A stretch of 64,000 nucleotides of DNA from Neoceratodus forsteri (taxonomy: Eukaryota > Chordata > Ceratodontiformes > Ceratodontidae): contig CM057456.1 of NCBI GenBank assembly GCA_016271365.2, positions 891,556,001 through 891,620,000 of the forward strand. Direction: 5' to 3'. The position numbers and the translations under genes were made by a program. The notes below the pieces were generated by a model. The model searched no databases. It worked only from the letters and a program-made list of their open reading frames with translations, and was not told the DNA's origin. Below are positions 9,062 through 20,117 of this stretch, in pieces; within the stretch, counting starts at the first letter, position 1; every line of letters begins with the position of its first letter.

Positions 9062-11605
9062 GCCATGGGTGACAACCGGGAGAGCCGTCCGCCTAGTTCA
9101 GATCACTGTCCCTACGACTCTGGAAGCTACCTCGTTGGCATCGTAAGATGCCCTCGCTTGGTGCCTTGCTAGCTCCAGGCCACGTGCAGAGAGTGCAATG
9201 GCTTGTCTGGTTACCTCCGTATCAGGCATCGAGGCTATAAGTTGCCCTAGCCTGGACCACAGGAACCTGTCATAGGTAGCGTACTGGGCCTGATGTGCAG
9301 ATATTGAAAGAAGCAACTGTGCCGAGTAGAAAGTCCTCCTATCCCAGAAGTCAAAATCCATGGAGTCGACATCTGAGGGCTGGGTGAAGGGTGCGAAGCC
9401 CATCGGGAGTATCCAGTTGCGTCCGTCCTGAGCTAGGATGAGGCAGACTACCTGGAGACTCCGGGGGAGGGGGGTACAACACCTCTGGTGGAGATCCTTA
9501 GGGGCTGGGACTCCAGAAAAGGGTCTCTGCCAGAAGTGCAACTAAGCCTCCCGAAAGGGAGCAGGCCGGGGGGGCAGTACAAGAGTGTCCGCACTGAAAT
9601 CGTCTAAAAAGGCATGCGTCAGATGCTCCGGATTGTGCTGAGTGGGTGGGGTGACATGCAGGTCCTCCAACATCCTCCCGAGGAAACGCTGATACTCCGT
9701 GAGATCAGCAGCTGGGGAGATGTGGACAGATGGTTCCTATCCTCCTGAAGAGGAGGATGAAGAATTGGAGGACCTCAAAGGTTCAGAGGCTGGCTGCTCA
9801 GGGGGAGGTTGGAAAACCTGCCTGTCCATGGCCCTAACGTAAGAGGGAAATTGAGCAGCCACAGCTCTGAGCTGCTCCCAGGAGAGAGGGCTGCTTGGAC
9901 CAAGAATGCCTGGGATAGCAGGAGGAGGTGGCAGAGCCGACAACAGGAATCGGCTGTCTTCTGCCTGGGCCAGAGAGTGTACCTGGAGCCCCAAGGGAAG
10001 AGGGAGCTCCGGAAAACTCAACAGCCGCCAGCTGGTCAACCATACTGGAACTGCCTAGGCTGTGCCCTGAAGATTCCCCCTTGTGAGGTGACTGGGGCCG
10101 TGAAATTCCAAAAGGACGGTCCCCTACCTCCAAAGAACAGAGCCCTCTTGAGGAGACTGAAAAGAAAGGGTGGAGGGCCACACTATGACTCCTTCCGGAA
10201 CCCGGGTAGGTCCCAGAAAAGGGACGCCATGTCGAACCCCTACCCTCGACCCCTTGGAGTCCGAAAGAGCCCTTCTCCTTGAAAAAGCCAACCTAGGCAG
10301 CTGGCAATCCTGGTCAGTCCCCGAAGGGACTATCCAGGGAGCAGCACCCTCCCCTCCTGTGGGTGCTCCGATCGGCCCCAAAGCTGGGCGATCCAGGCAC
10401 ACCACCTGAGGGGGTACCACCACTGAGGGGTCAGAAAACCCTCCGAGGCCAGGCTGCAGAGCAATGGTGGCCTGCACCACTGCCTGCTGGTCAGCAACCC
10501 GACCCTGGACCCGGGAGCAACTGTCCGCTCCTCAGAGGGGGGCTGGTTCCGGTCTGTCGAGGACACTACCAAGGTGTCCACGTGAGCAGCCAACTCCAAA
10601 GAATCAGACTGCCTATCTGACTCAGAGTCCAATTCCGCCTCCGAGGAGGTGGAAACCGAAGTCCTGTGCCAGGTGGTACATGGACGACCGCTGCCACCCC
10701 AACTGAATGGGGCACCAGTTCAAGGGACTGCACCAGAATCGGCGCAGAAGCTCCCAACCGCACCATGAACGGCGTGCGAAGAAGACAGTGTCGAGGATGG
10801 CAGCAGTATCGGGGCCGGAAACTGTCACGGCGCCATCCTGACCCACGGTGCCGCAAGTGGCACCAAGGCCAGAGATGGCGCTGACAGCTCCAACTGCACT
10901 CTTGGCACCACGTATGGTGCAGAGATCAGAAACTCCCACGGCGCTGTGTCCTCGCTCGGTGCCACAAGTGGCACCAGAGCTGGACACAGTGCTGTGCTCA
11001 ACCACGGCGCCACAAACAGTGCCAGGGCGAGAAAGTCAAGGACGGCGCTGTAGAGCCTCCCACAGCGCCGTCAGCACCATTGGGGCCGCAAACAGCGCCA
11101 AGACCTAAGACGGTACGGACAGCGTCGAGGATGGCGTCGACCCAGGCTTTCCAGCCCAAGGAAACAACATCAGGGGAGCCTTCATCCCCAAAGGGGCAAT
11201 TGCCAATGTGGTGCCTCCCGCCCATCCTCTGGGGGGACGGACTGGGCCTCCTGCACCGTGAAAGGGACTTCTGCAATGGCAAGGCTACTAGAAGCAGAAG
11301 CCCCCTCCTCCACGGTCCATACAGAACCAGAAGGGGACCCAGAGGAAAGGCGAGGGCCGTGGCTTTGCCGGCCAGTCGCATCCATCCCGAAAGTCGGTGA
11401 GCTTGTCCAACTTTCACGCTGTTGTTCTACGACACTGACGGTCCATGGAGAAGCAGGCATTGCACAAATCCATGTCGTGTAGCGGGCCAAGACACGCGAG
11501 GCAATGGTCATGCTGGTCGGTGGCGGAGTACTTACGTCCGCACGGGCACAGACGCATAGGGGGCCATCCCATCTTCGAAGTTTTCTTGCCCCCTGACCGA
11601 GACAT
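9062..11605 (-). pseudogene. DIRS-B gag-like ORF1, broken
   Basis: The start is taken at 11605 (MSRSGGKKTSK). Residues 20-51 hold a Cys cluster with the pattern C-x-C-x12-C-x2-C-x9-C-x2-C (Cys20, 22, 35, 38, 48, 51), probably zinc binding. The middle (about 10650-11110) is a degenerate Gly/Ala/Thr/Val-rich GGCGCC-type repeat, followed by Ser/Pro-rich sequence with a Ser run near 9750. The C-terminal part (9098-9541, 147 codons open) contains the conserved gag helix RGLELARHQARASYDANE followed by a decayed RR-TA segment. Several frameshifts separate these blocks. RNA-binding coat function is inferred from the family. Confidence 0.7.
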
Positions 11606-11864
11606 GACCTATGGAAAAAACAACCAAAGACTCGACATCGCTAACAATAAAGAAAAAGGAACAGTCTTACCAGCGACGTCGAGTGGTGGTGAACAGCGGA
11701 ACTGGCAGGCTATTAAATGGCATTGAACTATGTCGGCGTCAATGAATTTGGCGTCGAGAAAGTGGCATCAAAGTTTGAAATAGGTCTGAGAGTAGACAGC
11801 AGGCCTCTAGCGCAGAGCTTCCCATGAGGTGTGACCTCTATGGTGGGAGATGAAGAACTGGTGG

Positions 11865-12018
11865 GAGGGTGGGGTCGATGACACCTAATGGCCAACCTGT
11901 AAGTGCCATGCAGTGCGTCGACTCTGCCCATCCCCCCCCAAAAAAAGAGCTTCCACGGGGTCGTGACCTCTGGCCACTATACCCAAAGGTGATGAATGGT
12001 GAAGAATGACACAGATAA
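11865..12018. repeat. Right ITR of DIRS-B
   Basis: Reads GTCGATGACACCTAATGGCC, GTGCCATGCAGTGCGTCGAC, the CCCGTGG/GGTCGTGACCTC segment, and ends AGGTGATGAATGGTGAAGAA then CACAGATAAGAT. It is the reverse complement of 7795-7995 with modest divergence. Confidence 0.8.
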
Positions 12019-12565
12019 GATCAACATATCCACATCCCTAGAAAACAAAAATATACAAGTGAAATAAAAAATACAATGGATGACACTCTTACAAAGTCAC
12101 ATTGCAGTTAGGCTAGAGATGCTAATAAATGAGATAAAAAGAAACAAGGTGTGCTGAAACTATACGGTACAGAGCAGATATGCCAATAAAATACATAACA
12201 TAAGACATATCTATACATTAAACCATTGTCCACGTACAGTAGTACATATCCTTGTCCAAAGGTCAGGGAAACAGTTCCTGGGTCAGAGCAGTAACAAAGG
12301 CCACATAGTTTCAGGACGAAACACATTTCTATTGTCCTTGAGAAGAGATGTTCGAGAGATTTGGAGGGGAGGGTGAAGGGAATGAGGTGGTAGGGGAGAG
12401 GCTGGGATAGCAGAGGAGGTAGAGGGAGGCTGGGGGCTAAGAGTTCTATGGAGAAAGGAGATGAAAAAAAGAAATGAGGTCTGCTATTGTCAATATTATT
12501 TTTTGGCGCAGTTACAGTGGGTGTTATTCAAGACAAGTATACAAGTATATACATACATTCTTTGC
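12019..12565. other. Non-coding AT-rich flank
   Basis: No gene, repeat family or protein motif recognised. It has short purine-rich patches near 12350-12480 and no long open frame. Confidence 0.5.
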
Positions 12566-12887
12566 AAAAAAAACTGCATTAACGCACCAGTTGTGGTTCA
12601 GATTAAAGCAACAAAAGTAGAGAAATGTGGTGTTAGGGTTTCCAGTCCTAACACCCCACCTCCACCCTCCAAGCAGCAAAAGGAAAAAAACATTATGGTT
12701 TTGGCTGTCCTGACTCTTGGCAAATCAGGGCTGTGGGGCCTTCCTTAGTGTTACGAATCTTAATGCTCCCTCCATTCCACCAGCAAGAAAGGTCAGATGT
12801 CCAGACTATATGGGAATGGGATGATCTCAACTCCCTACTTTTGTCGCTTTAATCTGAACCCTAACTGGTGCATTAACACAGTTTTTT
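12566..12887. mobile_element. MITE-like element with about 53-bp terminal inverted repeats
   Basis: The left arm 12566-12620 (AAACTGCATTAACGCACCAG, then GGTTCAGATTAAAGC) and the right arm 12835-12887 are reverse complements at roughly 48 of 53 positions. The 210-bp centre is non-coding. A TTAA lies at the same place in both arms (12579 and 12872), so a piggyBac/Kolobok-like TTAA target is possible, but similarity extends outside it to an A-run and no target duplication is clear. Superfamily is unassigned. Confidence 0.7.
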
Positions 12888-13310
12888 ATCAAGAATTTCC
12901 TTACATTTTAAGATAGTATAATCATATCCTCATTCACGCAGGTCCCTTTGGGACCTGTATGAACACTTTCATCCTTCCCACACATCCATCTGGCTGTCCA
13001 GAAAAGCAATTTATGTGCTTGGTTGTAATTCTTTTTTGTGGGGCTCACTTAAAAGAGAAAAATATATTAGGTGTCCTTGCCAGCTCTTGACTATATATGG
13101 GCAAAAATGTGTTTTTTGTTGTTTTTTTTCCATTTTTTTTTTACCCTAATAACGTTTTGTCAGTTTGCTCTAAAATTTGCTATTGCTGTACTGGAAGACT
13201 AGATACACCTTTGGTGCATTTTTGAGGATGTCTAGATTGTCACTGTGGATTTGGCACCTCTGTGAAGACTGGAGGTAATTTTGTAGTGCAGAGTGTACCA
13301 CATGTTTGGG
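12888..13310. other. Non-coding sequence
   Basis: AT-rich with T-runs at 13115-13145; no gene or named repeat seen. Confidence 0.5.
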
Positions 13311-13603
13311 GGGGACTATGTGTTAGTGTTGTACTACTCACGGACACCTTTTTTGGATATAGACATTGTCCCTTAACTCCAATTATTGACGGATTTAAGG
13401 CTTGCTAAAGTTGCAATGTTAGCCTATGGGAATTTACATTTTTAAATGTTATGGGTTTTTTACATGATCCCTAAATTCTTTGGGGGGTGTTACCTGTTGG
13501 TGCTGTAGTACTCATGAAAACCTTTCCTTTGATATATAGATTGTGCCTTAACTACAAATATTGATGGAGTTATGGCTTGTAAAGGTTGAAATGTGGGGGG
13601 AAA
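13311..13603 (+). repeat. Diverged direct duplication, period about 174 bp
   Basis: The segment beginning GTTAGTGTTGTACTACTC near 13322 recurs near 13496 as GTTGGTGCTGTAGTACTC. Both are followed by parallel text (GACAT/GATTGT...CCTTAACT, then ATTGA and GG-TTA-GGCTTG). Two copies are clear; similarity is around three quarters by eye. Confidence 0.65.
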
Positions 13604-13621
13604 AAACTAAGCCGAAATTAT

Positions 13622-13690
13622 TTTTTTATATGAAGGAATCTTTTTACGTGAGAGTGTGTCGTTCTCATGAAAAAAGATTCATTCATATAA
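13622..13690. repeat. Imperfect hairpin
   Basis: The arm TTTATATGAAGGAATCTTTT is mirrored after a short loop by AAAAGATTCATTCATATAAA; arms are about 32 bases with a few mismatches. It may be a remnant of a palindromic MITE. Confidence 0.6.
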
Positions 13691-16600
13691 AAAAATATTT
13701 TTTTTTGTCGCAAGGCAATCTTCATGTGGCCCTATGAAAAAAAAATCATCTCACGAAAAAAAAGATTTTTTAAATCTGTTAAAAACATATTTCTGTGTCA
13801 TTTTTCCAAAAACTAACTGCAGAATCCGCCCAATGGGGTCCCAGTTAGCAAGATACGTGTGTTGGTGTGTTTCCATGATACCATTTGTATGGGTTTTCAA
13901 AAAATGTTTTCAAAAAAACTAAAACAAGATGGCAGCCACATAAAAAAAAAAAAAAGATGTTTTTCTCACTGAACAATTATGAAACAGAATCCTTTTGCGT
14001 ATGGCCCAAATTCTTTTTTCATATGAAACCGCTATTCAAAATAGTGTACTGAGCATGTTCAGAACCAAAATTTCAAAACCTTATAACTCTGGAATGGATT
14101 AATATATTTTTACCAAACCAATGAAAGGTGCCACTCTGGGCTATGCCCTTTCTACCCTGAAATTTTCAGAGCAAAATCCAAATCTGGGTGCTACATGACG
14201 ACAAATAAAAGCATTAAAAAAATATATATTTTTTCACTTTTTTCATTATCCAGATCTCAGAATATGCGTATCTGACTGGAACGAAACTTGCCATGTCAAG
14301 AGACCCTTCTCCTAAGACTGCACATGCAAATTTTGCACAAATCCATTGAACTGTGGTGAAGCTATTAAAGTGCAAAGTTAGGGGGTGTAAAATTAAACAG
14401 CTTACTCAACCCTAACTATAGTGGCGCTACTGCACTAGTATAATACATATAACAGGAGTGGGGGTGAAAATCACAAAATAAAAAAGATACATTTGCTAGT
14501 GACATCAGCAACAGTAACATATCAAAAATATGTTGTTACTGCTGTCACAATGGATATTTTAAGGTTACTGTCATCACAATGGAATACTGAACCAATAAGA
14601 AGGCAACGTTCATAATGTTGATGACATCACAATGCCAAGTGCAGCACTGAAGCAAGCAGTTAAAATCAAAGAAAAAAACCCCATCAAAATCTTCAAATAA
14701 ACTGCAGATTTAAAAGCTATAACTTTTAAACTACTGTCGTGTATATTGAATATACAACAGTCCAACTCAAAACAGGTAGTTTATCATCACTTGTGAGTAG
14801 ACAGGACTTTTAAAACCGACTCGCGGTTCTGCCACCCGTGAGTTATGGTCCTGCCCCATCACACTTCAGATGAATTGCATTTTTTGAGCCAATCTATTGA
14901 ACATCTCCTACATACAGAGAGGTAAATTACATAGCTCACAAGGGCCTGACTCTTAAAGCTCACACGTGTTTACCACACAACAGATGGGGGCTTGTGAGTT
15001 GCATGCATCAGTGGTATTCAACGAAACAAATTTTCTTCAGCCACCAATCCCCCCACCCCAGCCTTAGCATGGATGTAGAGCTCCTGCATATGAGCAAGGC
15101 TATTTATTCATTCAGCAATCTGTGAGCCAATAAACACCAGAGAAGTCTGCCATATTACCCACTATGCACCACATGTCATACCCTTTAAAAAGCATGAGGC
15201 ATCTCTGGAAAAACATTGCAAAACATAATATTTAAGCAAATTCTGCTTATATTTCATATTTTCTGTATTTATCTCCCCCTTATTACTAAGCAAAGCTGCT
15301 TACAAATCAGATACTTGTCCCCCAGACTCCATCTTCATTGCTGTCTATCTACAAGCGATGTCATAATCCTCTGTTAATGAAGCACAGTTTATTGACATGG
15401 AAATTATGATGATCTCACAAGCAAGAGATTCTGACAGCACATGTACATAAGCAGCAGGAGCAGATACAGTTTAAACTTGGTAACAAATACGGTGGAGATA
15501 AAAACAGAAAATATATGCAATACAACTAAATTATATATAATTTCCAAAGTTTTCTCAGCCTCATCACAAGTCCTTTAAGATGTATTATCTTCTTAAGAAC
15601 TGCACTGCCCATGATAGCACGCACACACACACACTCACATGCACCCATGAAAGGACAACACAGACACAAATGATGCTGCAGGGAGTAAGATAACATCCAT
15701 GGCAGAGAATCAGTTAAAAAAGAGGACTGGAGACATGGAATAAGATGTACAAGGGCACAAAGTAGAGGTGAATTAGGGGAAGGAGCTTAAAAGATAACAA
15801 AGACACTGAAACAGGAAGGGAAGTAACTATTTAGAAGGTTAAGAGAATGGGTTTTTAGAACACTGCATATACTGTACAAATTTGAGAAACCTTGCAGTCA
15901 AGCCATAAGAAGAAGAAGAAAGCTCAATTAGCATATATAGATATAATATAGGTAAAGTATAACAAAAAAGTGGTGAAAAGAAACAAATGGGAAACCAAAT
16001 TTGGAAGGGAATAGGTTGTTCAGGAGGGACATCATAGGACATGGGGTGCCGCTATACATACAGTATAACACACAAGATAAAAAAGCCATGGAAAACGGAG
16101 GAAGTGAGTGTGGGATGAATAAATTTGGATGGAACTTGCTGAGAACAATAAGGGAAATACTTGGTGTATGCTACAGACCCCTGAGCTAAGAAGAGATGCA
16201 CCTCTAGGAACTGGAAGATAGGAATTCCTGTTACATTATAGTCCTGTAGGCTCAATTTCAGCTTGTGTGACAGAGGATTCTGACAAAATGTAAAGATGTA
16301 TATACTTTAGCCTAACCAGTAATAAACATGTTCTGAGGAGCCTGTCCTGAAAGACTTATCTCAAAGCATTCTACAGCCAAACAGTTCTGCCAAATATTAA
16401 TTCATATACATGGACATAACTCAGTTGGAAGACTCTGCTTGGAGGACACAAATATTAAAAAGACGTTTTAAAATAGCATTTTCAGGCCTTCCAGCTCAAA
16501 GAACCTTGATAAATGCTAACTAAACATACTTTGGCTTAAACTAATGAAATGTGCTGACAGCTTAATATTGCAAGACTTATTTTTAAAAATTACAATTCAG

Positions 16601-17708
16601 CAGTAATCCTGTCACAGGACCGAAACTACAAAATTGCAGTCACCCCAGACACTCCAACCAGTTCACCCTATGGACAAGTTCCTCAAAGACAACCCCAAGC
16701 CTCTGTCACCAAATACCATCTGCTACTACAAACCGCAGCCGTCTAACCACAAGTTACAAAACTTCCAAACACCTTGTCTTGAGTATGCACGGTGCAAAGT
16801 CTTGCGGTCATGAATCTATTAATTGCTATCTTGTGGTCAGGTCAAAAGTACAATAGACATAAAGATGCTGACTGAGGTCTTGTGGTCAGAAAACCCCAAT
16901 ATGTTGACTCCAGGACCTTCCATTCAGACAAGGACATTTGCCGGGAAGATCCAGCTAGGCCAGTGAGATTGGCAAGTATCTGCTGCCTCAACCCAATGGA
17001 AGACACCACGTTATCTGCAATGGAACAGCCCTGCATAAAAGGGGGATGTTGAGAGACAGAAAGATGTATATTGATCTTGCTTCATACCCTGCTATACTAC
17101 TGTACCTCTGCTCTAAGAGAGAGACATTAGCTATACTTCACTCTTTGACTCTAAGACTGCCATTTCTCTAACTCTGCAAAAGACTTTGACTAATGCCAAA
17201 GAGAGACGAGCTCATTAGAAACTCTAACATTATAGGAACTTTGTTCAAATTAATTTTGCCTCAGGCTCCAGAAGAATACAAGAACTTCAAAACCAAGGAA
17301 TCAAGAAAAGACACCACTCATCCAGACTCCAAGGAAAATCAAATCTCCAGACAGAAGGGAGAGAAGATAGAAGAACTTAGGCTGAGTATATTTAAAAGAC
17401 TTTTAAGGTGTTCACCTGTGTGTCTCTGAGAATCAAGATTCCACATGAATGCATAAGAATAAAATGCAATACAGTACTGTTTAAAGTTAGCAAATTTTAT
17501 TTGTTACTAAAGAACTGTGCACATGTGTTAATTGAAATGGTTTTGGCTAGAACACTGCCTTAAACCCAGAAATAGGGACAGATTAAGGCTATATAAAATA
17601 AAAGATTACCAGTGTGTAGTTGTAGAAACACACAACAGGCTGGGTCTACTCAGGGATCCTAGGATTATGTAGAATTTTATTGTGTTTATGTTGTTGTCTA
17701 TGATATGT
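13691..17708. other. About 4 kb without recognised genes
   Basis: No protein domain or complete element is recognised. It contains a short inverted repeat at 14507-14543 (AGTAACA ... TGTTACT), a small AC-rich microsatellite at 15618-15640, and one weak hint of a solo LTR: a TATA-like ATAAAAGG near 17035 and AATAAA at 17458 about 420 bp apart. No terminal TG/CA with matching target duplication could be found, so this remains unassigned. Confidence 0.4.
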
Positions 17709-17860
17709 AAGCAATAAGGCATGAAGGGGTGTGTGTAAAACATATTTTACAGCATGGCCAGGGGCATAGTAAGACACGAGGCTGAAGGCTGAGTGACTTC
17801 AGCCGCTAGCTGTGCTGTAAAATATGTTTTACACACATCCCTAAGTGCCTTATTGTGCTT
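17709..17860. mobile_element. Palindromic MITE, 152 bp
   Basis: The left arm 17709-17754 ends GTGTGTAAAACATATTTTAC and the right arm 17813-17860 begins TGCTGTAAAATATGTTTTAC. The arms are nearly perfect reverse complements over about 46 bases, around a 58-bp centre with a smaller inverted repeat (GAAGGCTGAGTGACTTCAGC region). A half-arm-like remnant occurs near 19152 (TGTGTAAACCATATTTTACA). Superfamily unknown; no target duplication determined. Confidence 0.75.
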
Positions 17861-18049
17861 ATAAAATTGGCTCCTTTTCTTTACTTTTTTACTGTTGGGA
17901 AAAGCATGTTTAGATGTAGAAACAATAGATTTACTCATGTGCATTTGTGATAAAATTCTCCTTCCACCCATTGCAAATGATGTCATTGATGATGTAATTG
18001 TATTAGTGCCTACTTTCTTTTTAGTTAGTACTTTTTCTAACCCTGGAGT
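17861..18049. other. Non-coding spacer
   Basis: Nothing recognised in this short AT-rich stretch. Confidence 0.4.
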
Positions 18050-18500
18050 TCTCTGCCGGTGCCTTCTACCCCCCCCCGCACTGACATCGGGTATCAGACC
18101 CCCTCCCCTTTAGCCCCCATGACTTACCCTTCGTGGCAGGGGGTGGGGAGACCCTCGACCCACCAGACCGGATCCAGTTCCAGGGAGGTGTCTTCCCGGG
18201 CGGCGCTGCGGGGGGACAATCATCATCACTGCGGCAGAGGACTCCATGTTTTCCGTGTTTTCGTCCCTCAGGAGATGTAGAGTGCAATTATGCCAGTGGA
18301 GGCAGCGCGCACGCTCCCACGCGTGCTGCTCCAGGCATCTGCTGCATCCCGCACCCACATCTTCAGCGTCGGCGAGCTGCCTCCCAGCCTCTGCTAGGGG
18401 GCAAGTGTTCACCAACTGCTGGAATCTCACCCCCTCCCCAGTGAAGGACAGCGGTCCTTGAGACGCTCGTTCATTCTCCGCCCCTGCCAACTCCCAGTGG
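18050..18500. other. GC- and CpG-rich patch
   Basis: A 450-bp island of high GC and many CpG dinucleotides (for example CCCGGGCGGCGCTGCGG near 18197) inside AT-rich DNA. Open frames on both strands (the longest is minus 18110-18490, 126 codons) lack recognisable motifs and are expected from composition. It could be a CpG island, a promoter, or the 5' region of a retroelement. No splice or start evidence favours a host exon. Confidence 0.4.
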
Positions 18501-19606
18501 CCCGTGTTCGTTCCTGAACACAGGTCGCCGGCGTGGCATGAGGTGTGGCATCCAGAGTCTTAACCCTCAACGCCACCAAGCTGAAAGGAATTATTGCCTA
18601 CTTTCTTCTTCCTGTTTTTTTCTTCTTCTCTGTCTTTCTCCACATTCAAGACATGGAATATTTACCACAGAATACATGGGTTCAAAATTCTGCTCATTTC
18701 CACTGGCAGAATGTTTCCCTCCTAACACACTGTACACACAGACAACAAAGGCCTTTGTTATAGCCAGAGACTCGATTATCTCACTGAAAGGGCAAGAAGA
18801 AGAGAGTTCTCTGATGAGCAGGTAAAGACAGAAAGAGGATTTTTCACTGTCAGCAAAGAAACAGTTGTAGTGAAAACTATAAATAATACTTAATGTTTCT
18901 AATTTGTTTATGTATATAAGGAAAATGTGATGATCAGGGAAACAACATTTAATTAATTTGTTTTTTTATTTCAGGTGGTTTTATTTTTAAGGCCCAGGAG
19001 AAGTTTTTTTTTTACAGTGTAAAGGTAGCAGCCATGTTTGTAGTGGAAGAACAGTTCTGGCTGTAGGGGGCTAACTGAAATGCCAGTGTTCCAAATGCCC
19101 ATTGATCTGGGTTCCAGACTCTTCACTGCTGAGGAGTACTTTTTTTAACCATGTGTAAACCATATTTTACACATAAATAACAGCCAGTCAGATTACTGGA
19201 TTTTAACCTGCCATTTTTATAGTAGAAAATGAAACTGCTTTGATTGCAATTCATAACTAAGAGAAGTCTGACATCTCAGGGATTACCACCACATAATTGA
19301 AGAGTGCAATTTACAGTACCCATTTCTAGCAAACAGCCAAAAGAGATTTCCCCTTTAAATTTGTACAGAGGCCAAGTTAATTACTGATAATTGCACCCAT
19401 GGTCCACAATGGTAGCATAACCTGTATGCTCCGCTGCCTAATTAATTAAAACACTTTCTACCATCATCATCTCTCAATATAATATGGGTTGGAGGTGGAG
19501 GATATCCAGCAAGAACTGGGGTGGATCACAGAAACTGCTTGCTTAACCTGTGGAGCATGCAGCTCTCTGATGTTCATGCCGACTGGCAGTTCCCCAGCAA
19601 ACTGTC
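18501..19606. other. Non-coding sequence before the 107-bp repeats
   Basis: AT-rich; no conserved motif seen. It includes the MITE half-arm remnant near 19152. Confidence 0.4.
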
Positions 19607-19927
19607 CAGTATGGGTGACTGCCTCCTCCTGCAAGCCGCAGGAGCTGCTCTGAACCCAAAGGCTGTTCTGTGCTGACCCGCCTGCCTCTCGGCCTACAAC
19701 CAGGAATCCTGTCCAGTACGGATGACTGCCTCCTCCTGCAAGCCACAGCAGCTGCTCTGAACCCAACAGCTGTTCTGTGCTGAGCCGCCTGCCTCTTGGC
19801 CTACAACCAGGCATCCTTTCCAGTACGGGTGACTGCCTCCTCCCGAAAGCTGCAGGAGCTGCTCTGAACCCAACGGCTGTTCTGCGCTGACCCACTTGCC
19901 TCTCAGTCTACAACCAGGTACACATTT
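19607..19927 (+). repeat. Three tandem 107-bp repeats upstream of L2 copy 1
   Basis: Units start at 19607, 19714 and 19821 (each CAGTA-GG-TGACTGCCTCC) and end with the CTACAACCAG segment. Spacing is exactly 107 in both intervals and identity is about 90 percent. The last unit ends AACCAG followed by GTACAC, a splice-donor-like joint. They stand about 190 bp before the truncated L2 copy 1. The minus-strand open frames here only reflect periodicity. They are probably 5' monomers of an L2 element, by analogy with copies 2 and 3. Confidence 0.8.
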
Positions 19928-20117
19928 GGAAGAGCAGCCTACAGCTACCAACAGGATTGAACTTGCCACTTTTTGCCTGTCAGGTCATTTGGCTGCACTA
20001 CTACTGCTCCTGAGCTCTGATTAGGCATAACGCTATTCCCCCTTCTCTTATTGGCTCTTGACTCTACCATTCCGGAGCTGCCTCTTTTTTAATACAAGAA
20101 CTGCCTTTTTTTTTTTT

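Larger units (their letters stand above)
7785..12018 (-). mobile_element. DIRS-B, gag-only DIRS retrotransposon
   Basis: Bounded by inverted repeats (7785-7995 and 11865-12018) with an ICR at 8725-8830, so it has the same architecture as DIRS-A with an unrelated terminal sequence (GTGATGAATGGTGAAG rather than GAATGAGTGATGGAGAC). Element orientation is minus: the 5' end at 12018, gag at 11605 down to about 9062, then 0.2 kb to the ICR. No RT, RNase H or recombinase domain is present, so it is an internally deleted or non-autonomous copy. It adjoins the 5' leader of DIRS-D, probably by insertion there. Confidence 0.8.

Noticed and set aside
7775..12035. TGTGGATA at the left flank of DIRS-B mirrored by TATCCACA at the right flank
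   Set aside because: The ICR joint shows the element ends lie inside these words, and a direct rather than inverted duplication would be expected; treated as chance.
17193..17429. 78-codon plus-strand frame rich in Lys and Glu
   Set aside because: Short, no motif, no neighbouring gene signals.
16610..17645. Possible solo LTR with TATA-like and AATAAA signals
   Set aside because: No TG/CA termini with a matching 4-6-bp flank duplication could be found.
18110..18490. 126-codon minus-strand frame in the GC-rich patch
   Set aside because: No motif, and a comparable open frame exists on the other strand; explained by composition.
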